Shown here one piece after another: positions 35,002 through 43,374 of a DNA stretch of 64,000 nucleotides. The stretch lies in assembly GCF_003143855.1 (NCBI RefSeq), contig NZ_QFRK01000020.1:54694-118693 (forward strand), given 5' to 3'. The notes under the pieces are model-generated. The model searched no databases. It was not told the origin of the DNA and worked only from the letters and a program-made list of their open reading frames with translations. Numbering within the stretch: the first letter of the stretch is position 1; the number at the start of each line of letters is the position of its first letter. A program made the translations under genes and the position numbers. This stretch comes from Streptomyces sp. NWU339 (GTDB lineage Bacteria > Actinomycetota > Actinomycetes > Streptomycetales > Streptomycetaceae).

Positions 35002-35283
35002 ATGGGCGAGGAGACGGACGACGCACGTCAGGCGGCAGACGACGTGCTGGCTGCGGTGCGCGCTGCGTTGCGCGGGCTGGAGGCGATCCCGGACGCGACG
35101 GTGCGGGCGCGGGCGGCGGGTCTGGTGCTGCGGGAGTGGCCGGCGGAGCGGACGTTGGCGAAGGAGATCCGGCAGCAGGCGGTGGACACGCTGCACCGGG
35201 GCGGGATGGACTTCCCGGAGATCGGTCAGGCGATCGGGACGGACCGGTCGCGGGCGTGGCGGATCTGGAAGGGCATGTCCTGA
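35002..35283 (+). CDS. Small HTH protein on the opposite strand to its neighbours
   Basis: The 93-residue helical protein ends in a helix-turn-helix (GGMDFPEIGQAIGTDRSRAWRIW). The ATG follows GGGGAGG. It is the only plus-strand gene between 11.4 and 46 kb and is divergent from the SpdB-like gene. A local regulator of that operon is likely. Confidence 0.7.
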   Translation: MGEETDDARQAADDVLAAVRAALRGLEAIPDATVRARAAGLVLREWPAERTLAKEIRQQAVDTLHRGGMDFPEIGQAIGTDRSRAWRIWKGMS

Positions 35284-35456
35284 GCGCGGGGCCGCTGGAG
35301 TCGTAGCGCCTCGGGGTGGGACTTACGCCGCGTAGGGCTCCCCACCAGCCGCTGCGCCAGAGCAGCACCGGCCCCGCGTGGGCAGTGTGCCAGAGACGAC
35401 GACGCCCCGTCACCGGCCGTCGTGCGGCGGGGTGACGGGGCGTCTGGCCTGCGTCG

Positions 35457-35630
35457 TCAGCCGTGCGGCTGCGCCGTGGACGTGGTGTAGGCGAACGCCT
35501 CGGCGAGGTTGTTCAGCGCCTCGGCCGCAGTCGGGCCGGTGGTCTCCTCGTTGATCTTCTCGGCCGTCTCGGCGATGGCCTTGTAGAGCGCGAGGCGCGC
35601 TTCTTCCTTCGCGCTGTCTATCGCTGCCAT
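35457..35630 (-). CDS. 57-residue helical protein
   Basis: The product is an Ala/Glu-rich helix (SAKEEARLALYKAIAETAEKI). It ends the early minus-strand operon before a 173-bp non-coding gap. Function unknown. Confidence 0.5.
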   Translation of the reverse strand: MAAIDSAKEEARLALYKAIAETAEKINEETTGPTAAEALNNLAEAFAYTTSTAQPHG

Positions 35631-35698
35631 GGTGCTCCGTTCGTGGTCGTGCTGGTGGTGTTGGGGTGGACGTGTGGGGCGTGGCGGGTGGTTCCCGG

Positions 35699-36610
35699 TC
35701 AGCCCGTGGTGGGCTGCTCGGTGCCGTCGAGGGCGCGGCGCACGGCGGCGGTGGCGAGCGGGCCGAGGTGGGTGTCGAGCAGGGCGCGCACGCGCTCGAG
35801 GGCGGCCTGCGCCTCCCGCGCCTCCCCCTCGGCCTTCGACACCGCGGCGATCATCTCGTCGACCAAGCTGACGTCCCCGCCCTCCTCCTCGAGCATGCTG
35901 CGTGTGAGGCGCAGTTCCCGCTTCGTGTCCCGCCACTGTCGGTTGCGGAGGCTGATCTGCGCCCACAGGTTCTGTATCTGGGTGGGGTCGGCGCCGTTGG
36001 CTCGGAGGCCGGAGCGGAGGGTGCGCAGCTCGGTCTCGGCGATGTCGGCGCGGCGGCGCTGCTCCTCGGCTGCCTGCTCGGCGGTGTGCTCGCGGTCGAT
36101 CGCGTCGTTGGCGCGCTTGTGCTCGTACTCCAGGACGGCGCGCAGCTTCTCCAGCTCGACGGCGATCCGGTCGCGTTCGCGTTCGATCTCCTCGGCCTTC
36201 GCCTTCCACGTCTCCCGGCCGTTGATGATCTGTTCGACGCGGCGGCGGAGGGCCTCGCCTTCGCCGGGCAGGGAGAGGACGCCGCGGGCTGCGCGGTCGG
36301 CGAGGACGCGGAGCAGGTACGGCGTGTCCTCGTCGGCGGCCGGGGCCGGGCGGGGCTTGTGGACGTCGAGGATGACCCCGTCCGAGGCGGGGTCATGGAC
36401 CCATCCGGCCGCGCCGCCGGGAGCGGTGTACCACGTGAGCGGGTCGCCGCAGACGCAGCGCGGCCCGTCGTCGGCCGTCGTCGTCGGGGCGTCGCTGACG
36501 ATGGCGACGGGCGTCTGCTGCGCGTCGGCGATGCGTCGGACCTGCGTCGTCAGGTTGTCGAGGGCGCGGACGACGGCCCGCGCGTCCGGGCTGGTTCCTG
36601 CGGGGCTCAT
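35699..36610 (-). CDS. Large coiled-coil early protein
   Basis: The 303-residue protein has a CVCGDPLTW metal-binding-like motif near residue 50, then a long coiled coil (about 105-290, rich in Glu, Arg and Leu). It starts at 36610, overlapping the upstream stop by four bases. No family is recognised; structural scaffolding is the only visible feature. Confidence 0.6.
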   Translation of the reverse strand: MSPAGTSPDARAVVRALDNLTTQVRRIADAQQTPVAIVSDAPTTTADDGPRCVCGDPLTWYTAPGGAAGWVHDPASDGVILDVHKPRPAPAADEDTPYLLRVLADRAARGVLSLPGEGEALRRRVEQIINGRETWKAKAEEIERERDRIAVELEKLRAVLEYEHKRANDAIDREHTAEQAAEEQRRRADIAETELRTLRSGLRANGADPTQIQNLWAQISLRNRQWRDTKRELRLTRSMLEEEGGDVSLVDEMIAAVSKAEGEAREAQAALERVRALLDTHLGPLATAAVRRALDGTEQPTTG

Positions 36611-36834
36611 GCGTGGTCCTTCGGGTCGGGGTGGTCGGGAAGGTCGGGGTCGAAGTCGAGGGCGGCGAGGACGGCGTTGAAGCGGGCGAACTCGCCGCGG
36701 ACGACGGCCTCGTCGTCGGCGGGGTGGGCGCCGATGGGGACGTGGCGGATGCGGGCGGTGGCGTGGCCCCAGCACCAGCCGGCGGACAGGCCGAGGACGA
36801 GGGCGAGGACGGCGAGGGCGTAGGCGTCGGTCAT
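36607..36834 (-). CDS. Small membrane-anchored protein
   Basis: The 75-residue protein has one N-terminal transmembrane helix (YALAVLALVLGLSAGWCWG) and a soluble helix. It is coupled to the coiled-coil gene. Confidence 0.5.
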   Translation of the reverse strand: MTDAYALAVLALVLGLSAGWCWGHATARIRHVPIGAHPADDEAVVRGEFARFNAVLAALDFDPDLPDHPDPKDHA

Positions 36835-36855
36835 GGTGCTCCGTTCGGTGGTGGG

Positions 36856-37479
36856 TCAGGAAGCGATGGGGAACGCCTGTGCGGCCGCTGGAGCGCCCCG
36901 CACAGCCCCGGCCGCCCCGGAGGAGCCGGAAGCCGCACGGGGCCGCTGGAGCCGCCGTGACGAGGCGGCAGGGGCAGCCTTCTGCTGCGCCCACCACCCC
37001 GCCTTGCACGAGTCGCACGCGGTCTCCCCCAGCCGCCGGTGCAGGAAGTAGCCCGTGCCGGTGCCGCCCTTCGCGTGCTCCTCGGCCAGCCGCTCCCGCC
37101 GCCGCGCCTCAACCACGGCCTCGTGCGCCGCCACACAGTCGCCGCCCACGCAGTCCACGCCCGGCTTCTCGCGGTACGTGTGGTGCGCCCGGTACGCCGA
37201 CTCGGACCCGCACGCCTGCCGCAACCGGCCCTGCTCGTCGAACCGCCACGGCCGGCCATCCGCGAAGCTGCGCCGATCCGCGGCCGTCGTGCCGCCCCAC
37301 ACGCCGTACGGCTCCCGCTCAGCAATCGCGAACTCGGCGCAGGCGTCCCGCAACGGGCAGGGCTGGCAGGCGCGGACAGCGGCGTCCCGCTCGCGGGTGT
37401 TGTCGCTGAAGAACGGCTCGGGGTCGAGGCGGCAGGGCAGGCCGGGGGTGCGGATCATCAGGTCGTGCAAGGCGGTCAC
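36856..37479 (-). CDS. WhiB-like iron-sulfur transcription factor
   Basis: The GTG at 37479 gives 207 residues. The N-terminal Wbl domain has four cysteines in the family spacing (PCRL, then ACQPCPLRDAC) and the GVWGGTT turn. Cells use such [4Fe-4S] proteins with sigma factors to control development; phage copies can reprogram host transcription. The C-terminal 110 residues carry more cysteines and an HHTYR segment and are not typical of host Wbl proteins. Confidence 0.88.
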   Translation of the reverse strand: MTALHDLMIRTPGLPCRLDPEPFFSDNTRERDAAVRACQPCPLRDACAEFAIAEREPYGVWGGTTAADRRSFADGRPWRFDEQGRLRQACGSESAYRAHHTYREKPGVDCVGGDCVAAHEAVVEARRRERLAEEHAKGGTGTGYFLHRRLGETACDSCKAGWWAQQKAAPAASSRRLQRPRAASGSSGAAGAVRGAPAAAQAFPIAS

Positions 37480-37523
37480 TGGGGCTCCCCGAGGGTTGGT
37501 GGTGGGGCAGTTGGCAGGGCTGG

Positions 37524-37892
37524 TCAGGCGGTAGTGGGGGGCTCGAGGGTGAGCTGTCCGGCGTTCTCGATGGCGGCGCGGCGGGTGGCCGCAGCGGTCT
37601 GGCGGTGGTGGTCGCGGTCGTAGTGGAGGTGGCAGCCCTGGCACATGGCGCGCAAGTTCTCGTCGCGGCAGTCCTCGGGGGTGTGGTTGAGGTGGGCGAC
37701 GGTGAGCACGACCGTGCTGCCGGTGCCGTAGGCGGGCTGCCCGTTGCGGTTGGGGCAGCGGCCGGTGTGGGTGCCGCGTCCGCACTCGCCGAGGCATTCG
37801 CAGCGGCCTGCGGCGCGTTCGGTGCGGATGCGGAGGCTGATCTCCGGCCAGTTGGTCGGGTAGCGGTGGCGGTTCTCGGGTCGGATGGGCAT
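37524..37892 (-). CDS. HNH endonuclease
   Basis: The 122-residue protein has paired cysteines (CECLGEC) and an HNH core (VAHLNHTPEDCRDENLRAMC, then GCHLHYDRDHH) with zinc-binding CxxC. It lies between the Wbl and initiator genes rather than by the terminase. It may be a free-standing homing or recombination nuclease. Confidence 0.85.
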   Translation of the reverse strand: MPIRPENRHRYPTNWPEISLRIRTERAAGRCECLGECGRGTHTGRCPNRNGQPAYGTGSTVVLTVAHLNHTPEDCRDENLRAMCQGCHLHYDRDHHRQTAAATRRAAIENAGQLTLEPPTTA

Positions 37893-38803
37893 CAGGCGGT
37901 GTGCCTCTCCGGGTTGGTGGTGGCGAGGTGGGGTTCGCAGCGGGCGTGCACGGTGCGGCCGGGCCGCTGCGGGTCGGGGAGGATCGGGCGGCGGCAGACG
38001 TGGCAGCGGGTCCAGGTCTCGTAGTCGTCGGGGTCCGGCGCCGGAGCGGTGTCGTCGTGGTGGTGTTCCTGGTGATCGATCTGGTCTTCCGGAGCGCCCA
38101 CTACCTGAGGTTGGAAACCGACCTCGGCCCCGTCATGGGTAGAGACATGGGTAACCCCTGGGTTGTTGGGGTCGCGGTGACCCCAACCGGTGGGGTCGCG
38201 GTGACCCTTAGTCGGTGGGGTCGCGGTGACCCCTTCTCCTGAATCCGTACCGTCGGTAACAAGGGGTCGCGGTGACCCCTTCTGGTTGGGGTCGCGGTGA
38301 CCCTTACTTCCGTCGTCGTCCGACCACTCCGGAGCCCGCTTCCCCGGCTTCCGCGCAGTCGACTTCAGGTAGTCCTCGGCGGCCTGCCAGTCCGGGAACG
38401 GATGCACGACGATCACGTACCGGACCGGTGCGCCCTTCTTCCGCTCGCCGAGCACCCGCACGACGCCGGCACGGATCGCGGCCTCGAGGTAGCGGCGGCA
38501 GTCCTTGACCGAGCAGCACGAGGCGGCGGCGATGTCGCTGATCCGGATGGGTTTGCGGTCCGAGGAGAACGCGACCTCCCCGGAGGCGCTCGCGTAGTTG
38601 CGGAGTTGGCACAGGAGCAGGGGCAGGCCGGACCGCCGCAGGTACGTGGACATGGCTCGTGTCCACTTCCACGACAGGGCGTTGCCGTAGGCGTTCGGGA
38701 CGCTGCCGGGCGCGGGGGCCTGCTCGTCGCTGCTCAACTCGGTCTCTTCTCGGTGCGGGTGGCGGGTGCCGGTGGGGCCCGGGACGGCGCACGGTGGGGC
38801 CAT
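37892..38803 (-). CDS. Phage replication initiator-like protein (lambda-O-like organisation)
   Basis: The protein (303 residues from ATG 38803, or about 281 from TTG 38737 with a better ribosome site) has an N-terminal winged helix (RISDIAAASCCSVKDCRRYLE, AGVVRVLGERKKGAPVRYVI). A disordered middle is encoded by five DNA iterons, and the end has a CxxC zinc motif (CHVCRRP). This is the layout of phage initiators whose origin lies within their own gene. It would bind the iterons and recruit helicase. Confidence 0.7.
   Translation of the reverse strand: MAPPCAVPGPTGTRHPHREETELSSDEQAPAPGSVPNAYGNALSWKWTRAMSTYLRRSGLPLLLCQLRNYASASGEVAFSSDRKPIRISDIAAASCCSVKDCRRYLEAAIRAGVVRVLGERKKGAPVRYVIVVHPFPDWQAAEDYLKSTARKPGKRAPEWSDDDGSKGHRDPNQKGSPRPLVTDGTDSGEGVTATPPTKGHRDPTGWGHRDPNNPGVTHVSTHDGAEVGFQPQVVGAPEDQIDHQEHHHDDTAPAPDPDDYETWTRCHVCRRPILPDPQRPGRTVHARCEPHLATTNPERHTA
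38168..38303. repeat. Five-iteron phage replication origin inside the initiator gene
   Basis: Five copies of GGGGTCGCGGTGACCC(C) lie at 38168, 38192, 38217, 38263 and 38288. Steps are 24, 25, 46 and 25 bp, so one slot of the 24-25 bp series is vacant. Each is itself a dyad (GGGGTC/GACCCC). The copies are read in all three coding frames (GHRDP, GSPRP, GVTATP), so the DNA, not the peptide, is conserved. Confidence 0.8.
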
Positions 38804-38819
38804 CCCGGGCGGCGGGTGG

Positions 38820-39257
38820 CTAGCGCACGTACTCGGCGCGGCGCTTGTCCTCGAGGCGGCGCTTGTGCGCCTTCAGCTCGTCCTCGGTGGGCTTGCTGCG
38901 GGTGACGTCGAGGAGGGCGGCGTCCGGGCGCTGCGGGCCCTCACCGACCTCGTCCAACGTTCCGTCGATCTGCCGGCCCCTCCACATGGCGCGCTTGGCG
39001 TCGGCGAGGGCTGCGGCGTCCTCGTCGGAGCGGGCGACCTCGCACGAGGTGACGCGCACCTTCACCTGCGGGTCCTTGTCCTCGCCCTCGGCGTGCCCGG
39101 TGTACGACTTCGAGGTCAGTTCGACGATGGCGAAGACGACCATGCCGGGCTTCTCGAAGAGGCCGCGGCGCTGGGCGCGGGACAGGCTGGTCTCGATGGC
39201 GGCGGCGGCCGAGTCGAGCTTGACCTCGGGGACGTCGGCGGGGGTGAGCTTGGGCAT
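38820..39257 (-). CDS. Early phage protein, possible ssDNA-related
   Basis: The 145-residue protein has a beta-rich centre (GMVVFAIVELTSKSYTGH, DPQVKVRVTSCEVA) and a charged helical tail. It lies between the initiator and recombination genes. It may be a replication accessory, but no family is certain. Confidence 0.55.
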   Translation of the reverse strand: MPKLTPADVPEVKLDSAAAAIETSLSRAQRRGLFEKPGMVVFAIVELTSKSYTGHAEGEDKDPQVKVRVTSCEVARSDEDAAALADAKRAMWRGRQIDGTLDEVGEGPQRPDAALLDVTRSKPTEDELKAHKRRLEDKRRAEYVR

Positions 39258-39295
39258 TGCGTTCCTTCCGGGTTCGGTGGTGCTCGGGTTGGGGG

Positions 39296-39703
39296 TCAGG
39301 AGTCGCCCGCGATGGCCCGCAGCTGCTCGATGCCCTGCTGGCCGCTGCGGACAAGGGCGATGGCGGCGGCGTAGCCGGGGAAGGCGACGGCGAGCCGCTC
39401 GGCGTTCTCCGTGTCGGCCGACGTCCAAAGGCTCAGCAGCTTGGTGGCGAAGGTGCTCGGCGGCCATCCGCCCAACTGGTCCTGCCACAGCACGTGCGCT
39501 GCGGTCTCCATGGGGATCTCGGTCTCCTCGTTCCACTGCGTGGCGACGTGGTGGAGGACGTGAGCGGCGGCGGGCTTGCTGAGGCCCTTTGCGGCGGCCT
39601 CGATGGAGACGCTGCCCTTGGTGGCTCCGGGGCGGATGATGACGAAGGCGAGGGCGTCACTGCCGTCGATGGCGACCATGGTCGTCTCGGGCTGGTTGGT
39701 CAT
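39296..39703 (-). CDS. Early phage protein of unknown function
   Basis: The 135-residue helical protein (VSIEAAAKGLSKPAAAHVLHHVA) has no recognised motif. It follows the Zn-finger gene with a four-base overlap. Confidence 0.5.
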   Translation of the reverse strand: MTNQPETTMVAIDGSDALAFVIIRPGATKGSVSIEAAAKGLSKPAAAHVLHHVATQWNEETEIPMETAAHVLWQDQLGGWPPSTFATKLLSLWTSADTENAERLAVAFPGYAAAIALVRSGQQGIEQLRAIAGDS

Positions 39704-39945
39704 GTGGTCGGTCCGTTCTGGTGGTAGGCGTCGGCCGCCTCAGCGGCCTGGATGGCGAGCGCCTCTTCGGCGCAGACCTTGTGCGCGGGCTTCATGCGGC
39801 GGTCCCGCAGATGGGTGGGGAAGCCGCAGTACCGGCAGGGGAGTTCGCGGTCAGACCAGTGCGACGAGTCGCGCCAGTCGAGGAGCTGGCCCGGCCGGTA
39901 CTCGGGGTCGACGGGCGGGGCGCGGCGGCGTCGGCGGGCGGTCAC
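39700..39945 (-). CDS. Small zinc-finger-like protein
   Basis: The 81-residue basic protein contains CRYCGFPTHLRDR and a later HKVC, a possible CCHC zinc site. It overlaps both neighbours, in the recombination operon. Confidence 0.55.
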   Translation of the reverse strand: MTARRRRRAPPVDPEYRPGQLLDWRDSSHWSDRELPCRYCGFPTHLRDRRMKPAHKVCAEEALAIQAAEAADAYHQNGPTT

Positions 39946-40430
39946 TGAAGCGCCTGGTAGCCGAGCGGGTCCTCACCGGGGGCCAGGCCGCGGACGACGA
40001 GGACGAGTTGCCCGCCCTTCACCACCCGGCCGAGCCGCATGTCCGGGCCGACGACCCGCGTGTGGTCGTCGTCGTCGAACAGGCCCGCGTCCACCAGCCC
40101 ATCGACGGCGGCTTTGAAGGACGGATAGAGGTTGGCCGGGTCCGCCCGCCGGTTGGAGCCCGGGTGCACGATGCCGAGGATGTGCGCGCGCTGAAACAGC
40201 GGGCCCGGCTTCGCAGCGGCGAGCGCATCCATGAGCGTCGGGCACTCGCTCACGGCCTCCATGGCTGCGTCCCGGATCGCCTTCGTGTACTCGGCCTTCC
40301 GCCGGTGGTGCAGTCGCTGGTTGGCGTTCAGCAGGAACAGCCCGGTGGGCAGGGGGATGACGAACGGTGCGGGCCGGGGCCCGGCCGCCGTGGTGGCGGC
40401 CGGACGCTCCGGGTCAAACAGGGTGGTCAC
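39942..40430 (-). CDS. RusA-like Holliday-junction resolvase
   Basis: The GTG at 40430 overlaps the upstream stop and gives 162 residues. The RusA pattern is clear: NANQRLHHRRKAEYTKAIRD at the start, then RADPANLYPSFKAAVDGLVDAGLFDDDDHTRV with the acidic residues for metal. It resolves four-way junctions made during phage recombination before packaging. Confidence 0.82.
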   Translation of the reverse strand: MTTLFDPERPAATTAAGPRPAPFVIPLPTGLFLLNANQRLHHRRKAEYTKAIRDAAMEAVSECPTLMDALAAAKPGPLFQRAHILGIVHPGSNRRADPANLYPSFKAAVDGLVDAGLFDDDDHTRVVGPDMRLGRVVKGGQLVLVVRGLAPGEDPLGYQALQ

Positions 40431-40702
40431 TCGGTGCCCCCCGAGTGCGGCGCGCTGGTGAACGGGCCGTGCAGGGTGACCGTGCGACACGTCCAGCAGA
40501 CACGGCCCCCGGTCCGCAGGAAGGCGTGCAGCCGGTCACGCTTCTCGGCCGGGCAGTACGCGGTGTCGTTGACGGTGGTCTCGGTGGCCTCGACGGGTCG
40601 CGGCTGCGCGGTGGGCGGCACGGAGTCCAGGCGGCGCGGGCGGTGCTTCCCGTTGGGGGCCACGATCTGCCGCACTATGCGGCCAGCACGACGCAGCTTC
40701 AC
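40427..40702 (-). CDS. Small CxxC protein in the recombination operon
   Basis: The GTG at 40702 overlaps the annealing-protein stop. The 91-residue product has a basic N-terminus (VKLRRAGRIVRQIV) and CWTC near the end. Unknown. Confidence 0.5.
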   Translation of the reverse strand: MKLRRAGRIVRQIVAPNGKHRPRRLDSVPPTAQPRPVEATETTVNDTAYCPAEKRDRLHAFLRTGGRVCWTCRTVTLHGPFTSAPHSGGTE

Positions 40703-41628
40703 GCGGTCGCCCCCGATCCCGGCTGACGCGCGGCCGGCCACTCCGTGGTGCCCTCGGCGGCGGGCGCGTGCTGCTCGGGCTGGGACGTCGGCTGTGTGGT
40801 GCCCTCGGCGTGCTGCTGGGTGATCTCGGCGACGGTCACGCGCTGCTGCGGGAACTCCTCGTCGATCGTCACCTCGCCGCGGTTGATCGACTGGTAGACG
40901 ATCTGGAGCTGTGCGACGTCGAGGTTCAGCCACTTCTCGGTCGGCCGCCCGCGGTTCTCTTCGAGCTGCTGGACGGTGACGCCGATGTTCTCGAAGGCGG
41001 TGACGGCGTCGGCGATGCGCTGCGCGAGCGGCTTGTCACCGGGCCCGTTTTGGAGGGTGTGGTTCGCAACCTCCTTGGCTTCCTCGCGGTACCAGTCGGG
41101 CAGTACCGTGAAGATCATTTCGCGGAGGCGGCGGGCGCCGTTGTTCGTGTTGTTCTCGTAGACGTCCCGCGGGTCCTCCAGCGGCTTCCGCCCCGACGTC
41201 TTCGTGAAGCGGGCGTGCGGCACGACGAACGTTGTGGACGCCCGCTCGTTGGACTCCAGGTCCCACGCCCACGCCTGCATCTCGGACTCGCCGGCCGCGT
41301 CGTCGCGGCGCAGCTCGTTCAGGCCGTGGTGGATGTTGCCCCAGCAGCGGGCCAGTTCCTTGGCGAACTGAATCGTCTCGCCGGTGACGTTGCCGTCGCC
41401 GCGGTTGAAGCGGAAGAACGAGCGGGCGGCGAGGGACTGCTGCCGGAACGCAGACCGCATCTTGCGGGTGGCGGCCTCCTCGTTGCGGGGGAACTGGCGG
41501 GCCACGATCACTGCGGCCTGCACCTCGGCGACCGCGCGGGACTGCTCAACCGCGGTGCCCTGCCCGATGAACGACGGGGCGGGCGCGGCCGGGGCCGCGA
41601 ACTGCTGCTCTGCTACGGGGTAGTTCAC
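40699..41628 (-). CDS. Single-strand annealing protein, RecT-like
   Basis: The 309-residue protein begins a conserved phage pattern (AEVQAAVIVARQFPRNEEAA, VTGETIQFAKELARCWGNI, AWDLESNERASTTFVVPHARF, GARRLREMIFTVLPDW). It is coupled to an exonuclease gene. By analogy with RecE/RecT pairs it anneals complementary single strands. Exact subfamily is uncertain. Confidence 0.72.
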   Translation of the reverse strand: MNYPVAEQQFAAPAAPAPSFIGQGTAVEQSRAVAEVQAAVIVARQFPRNEEAATRKMRSAFRQQSLAARSFFRFNRGDGNVTGETIQFAKELARCWGNIHHGLNELRRDDAAGESEMQAWAWDLESNERASTTFVVPHARFTKTSGRKPLEDPRDVYENNTNNGARRLREMIFTVLPDWYREEAKEVANHTLQNGPGDKPLAQRIADAVTAFENIGVTVQQLEENRGRPTEKWLNLDVAQLQIVYQSINRGEVTIDEEFPQQRVTVAEITQQHAEGTTQPTSQPEQHAPAAEGTTEWPAARQPGSGATA

Positions 41629-42518
41629 AGGTACTCCAGGGAGTCTCGGGTCTCGGCCCAGCCGGGCAGGGAAAGGGGCACGACGTCGTCGCTGTAGCCG
41701 GGCCAGTAGCCGGTGGCGGTGCAGTGCGCGAAGGTCTCGAGGGCGCGCCGGTTGCGGGCTGCGCCGATACGGCGCGCGGTGGCGTTGACCTCGATGACGG
41801 TGATGACGTACGGAGCGGCCTTCTCCTGGCAGACGAAGACGAACGCGGCCTGGTCGTCAGCGATGTCGAGGGCGTGACAGGCGGACCGGTACCAGTCGTC
41901 TTGCTGGTGGTAGCCGTACTCCTCGATGTCCTTCTCGAGCTTCTCGGGGTTGGCCGACCGGCAGGTCTTGTAGTCGGGAATGATCAACCGCCCGGACCGA
42001 GGGTTGGGCAGCCAGTCCAGGCGCGCCCTGCGCATGACCCCGGTCTTCTCGTCCCGCCAGAACAGCGACTGCTCGGGCTTGCCGTGCTCGGGGTCGAACA
42101 GCAGGGAGGCGACGGGGTGACGGCGCAGGGCGTCCGCCATGTCGTGCACCTGGTCGTACTCGGCGCGCTTCAGCGGGATCGCCCCGGCGGCGCGGGCCTC
42201 GGCAACCTCGGCCTTCGCGACCTTCGTGTCCCACCGCTCGTAGTCGACGAGGCGCAGCTCGGGCCCGTTGCCGAGGACGAGCTTGTGGGCGGCGTTGCCG
42301 ATGTCCCACACCTTCTTCACCGGCTGCGGGTTGTCCTGCTCGTACCGGAAGATCGCCGGGCACGAGGGCGGGAGCAGCTTCCGCGCGCCGCTCGAGGAGA
42401 GGGCGTACCGGTGGGAGTGGTACGTCTCGTTGGTCATCTCGTAGATGCCGGGCTCGGTGATGGGGGCCGGGCCGGCGGCCGGGGCCTCGAGGGCCCCGGC
42501 CTGCGCGACGGTCGTCAT
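41625..42518 (-). CDS. RecE-like exonuclease, PD-(D/E)XK fold
   Basis: The 297-residue protein has the YqaJ/RecE-type layout: ALSSSGARKLLPPSCPAIFRYE at the start, GNAAHKLVLG, then the catalytic IIPDYKTCR (D-x-K) and a later QDDWYRSACHAL. It would resect double-strand ends for the annealing protein next to it. Confidence 0.85.
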   Translation of the reverse strand: MTTVAQAGALEAPAAGPAPITEPGIYEMTNETYHSHRYALSSSGARKLLPPSCPAIFRYEQDNPQPVKKVWDIGNAAHKLVLGNGPELRLVDYERWDTKVAKAEVAEARAAGAIPLKRAEYDQVHDMADALRRHPVASLLFDPEHGKPEQSLFWRDEKTGVMRRARLDWLPNPRSGRLIIPDYKTCRSANPEKLEKDIEEYGYHQQDDWYRSACHALDIADDQAAFVFVCQEKAAPYVITVIEVNATARRIGAARNRRALETFAHCTATGYWPGYSDDVVPLSLPGWAETRDSLEYL

Positions 42519-42952
42519 ACGGCGCCGTCCTTCCTGGTGGTGAGGGTGTAGAAGCGGCCGTCACCCGCGCCGTGCTTGGTGAGGTGGCCGCGGCGGGCCA
42601 GTTCGGCGAGGTCGCGGCGGGCGGTGCCGCGATGGACCGGTCCGCCGGTCGTGCGGCGCATGGCCTGCACGCTGCCGGTGGACCACTTGCCGCCGTGGGT
42701 GCGGATGGTGTCGAGGAGCTGCGCGAGGCGGGCCTCGTCGCTGAACTCCTCGGTGGGGGCGCCTGCGTGCATGCGCCCCGTGGCGTACCCGGAGCGGTAC
42801 ACCGGGTCCGTCTCCTTGTCGGCCACGGCCATCACGGCGCGGGCGAACCGCTCGAGGTCTCGGCGGTCTGTGAGCTGGGCGTGGGTGTCGGCGTCTCGGA
42901 GGGCGGCGACGTACCGTTCGATCCGCTCGGCGGGGTAGTTGCGGGCGGTCAT
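42515..42952 (-). CDS. Winged-helix early protein
   Basis: The 145-residue protein has a C-terminal winged helix (STGSVQAMRRTTGGPVHRGTARRDLAELARRGHL). It overlaps the exonuclease start. A regulator or replication accessory. Confidence 0.6.
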   Translation of the reverse strand: MTARNYPAERIERYVAALRDADTHAQLTDRRDLERFARAVMAVADKETDPVYRSGYATGRMHAGAPTEEFSDEARLAQLLDTIRTHGGKWSTGSVQAMRRTTGGPVHRGTARRDLAELARRGHLTKHGAGDGRFYTLTTRKDGAV

Positions 42953-43374
42953 CGGCTCTCACCCCGTTCGGCGGTGTCGGCCCAGTCGCAGCAGGTCCAG
43001 TCGTCGGCGCCGAGGGCTGCGAGCTTGTGGCGGCGGACGCCGTTGTGGGGCGGCCCGTAGCGCCAGCCGATGGCCTGCTGCTCGCCGGTGTCCGGGTCCG
43101 CGCTGAGGGCCAGGCACTCGAAGCGGAGGTCGGCGCAGCGGCGGCTGCGGTAGGTCCGGCCGGGCTGGAAGAAGGCGGGAGTGGCATCGGCCCCGACGGG
43201 GCTGCTCTTCTCCTCGGCGCGGGCGGCGGCGTCATCTCCGGCGTACTGGTGCAGCAACCGCCGCACCTCGGCGCGCTGCTGCTCGGCGGGGCCTCCGTCG
43301 TGGACGACGACGTGCAGGGTGCGGGCCAGACCGCGCAGCATCTCCAGCTCGCCCGGGTACGACTGAGCGGTCAT
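42949..43374 (-). CDS. Early phage protein of unknown function
   Basis: The ATG at 43374 gives 141 residues, helical at the start and ending with DDWTCCDWADTAE. It overlaps both neighbours. Confidence 0.55.
   Translation of the reverse strand: MTAQSYPGELEMLRGLARTLHVVVHDGGPAEQQRAEVRRLLHQYAGDDAAARAEEKSSPVGADATPAFFQPGRTYRSRRCADLRFECLALSADPDTGEQQAIGWRYGPPHNGVRRHKLAALGADDWTCCDWADTAERGESR

Noticed and set aside
38168..38303. CRISPR-like reading of the five repeats
   Set aside because: Repeats are 16-17 bp with 7-9 bp spacers, inside a coding gene and not of CRISPR dimensions; iterons fit better.
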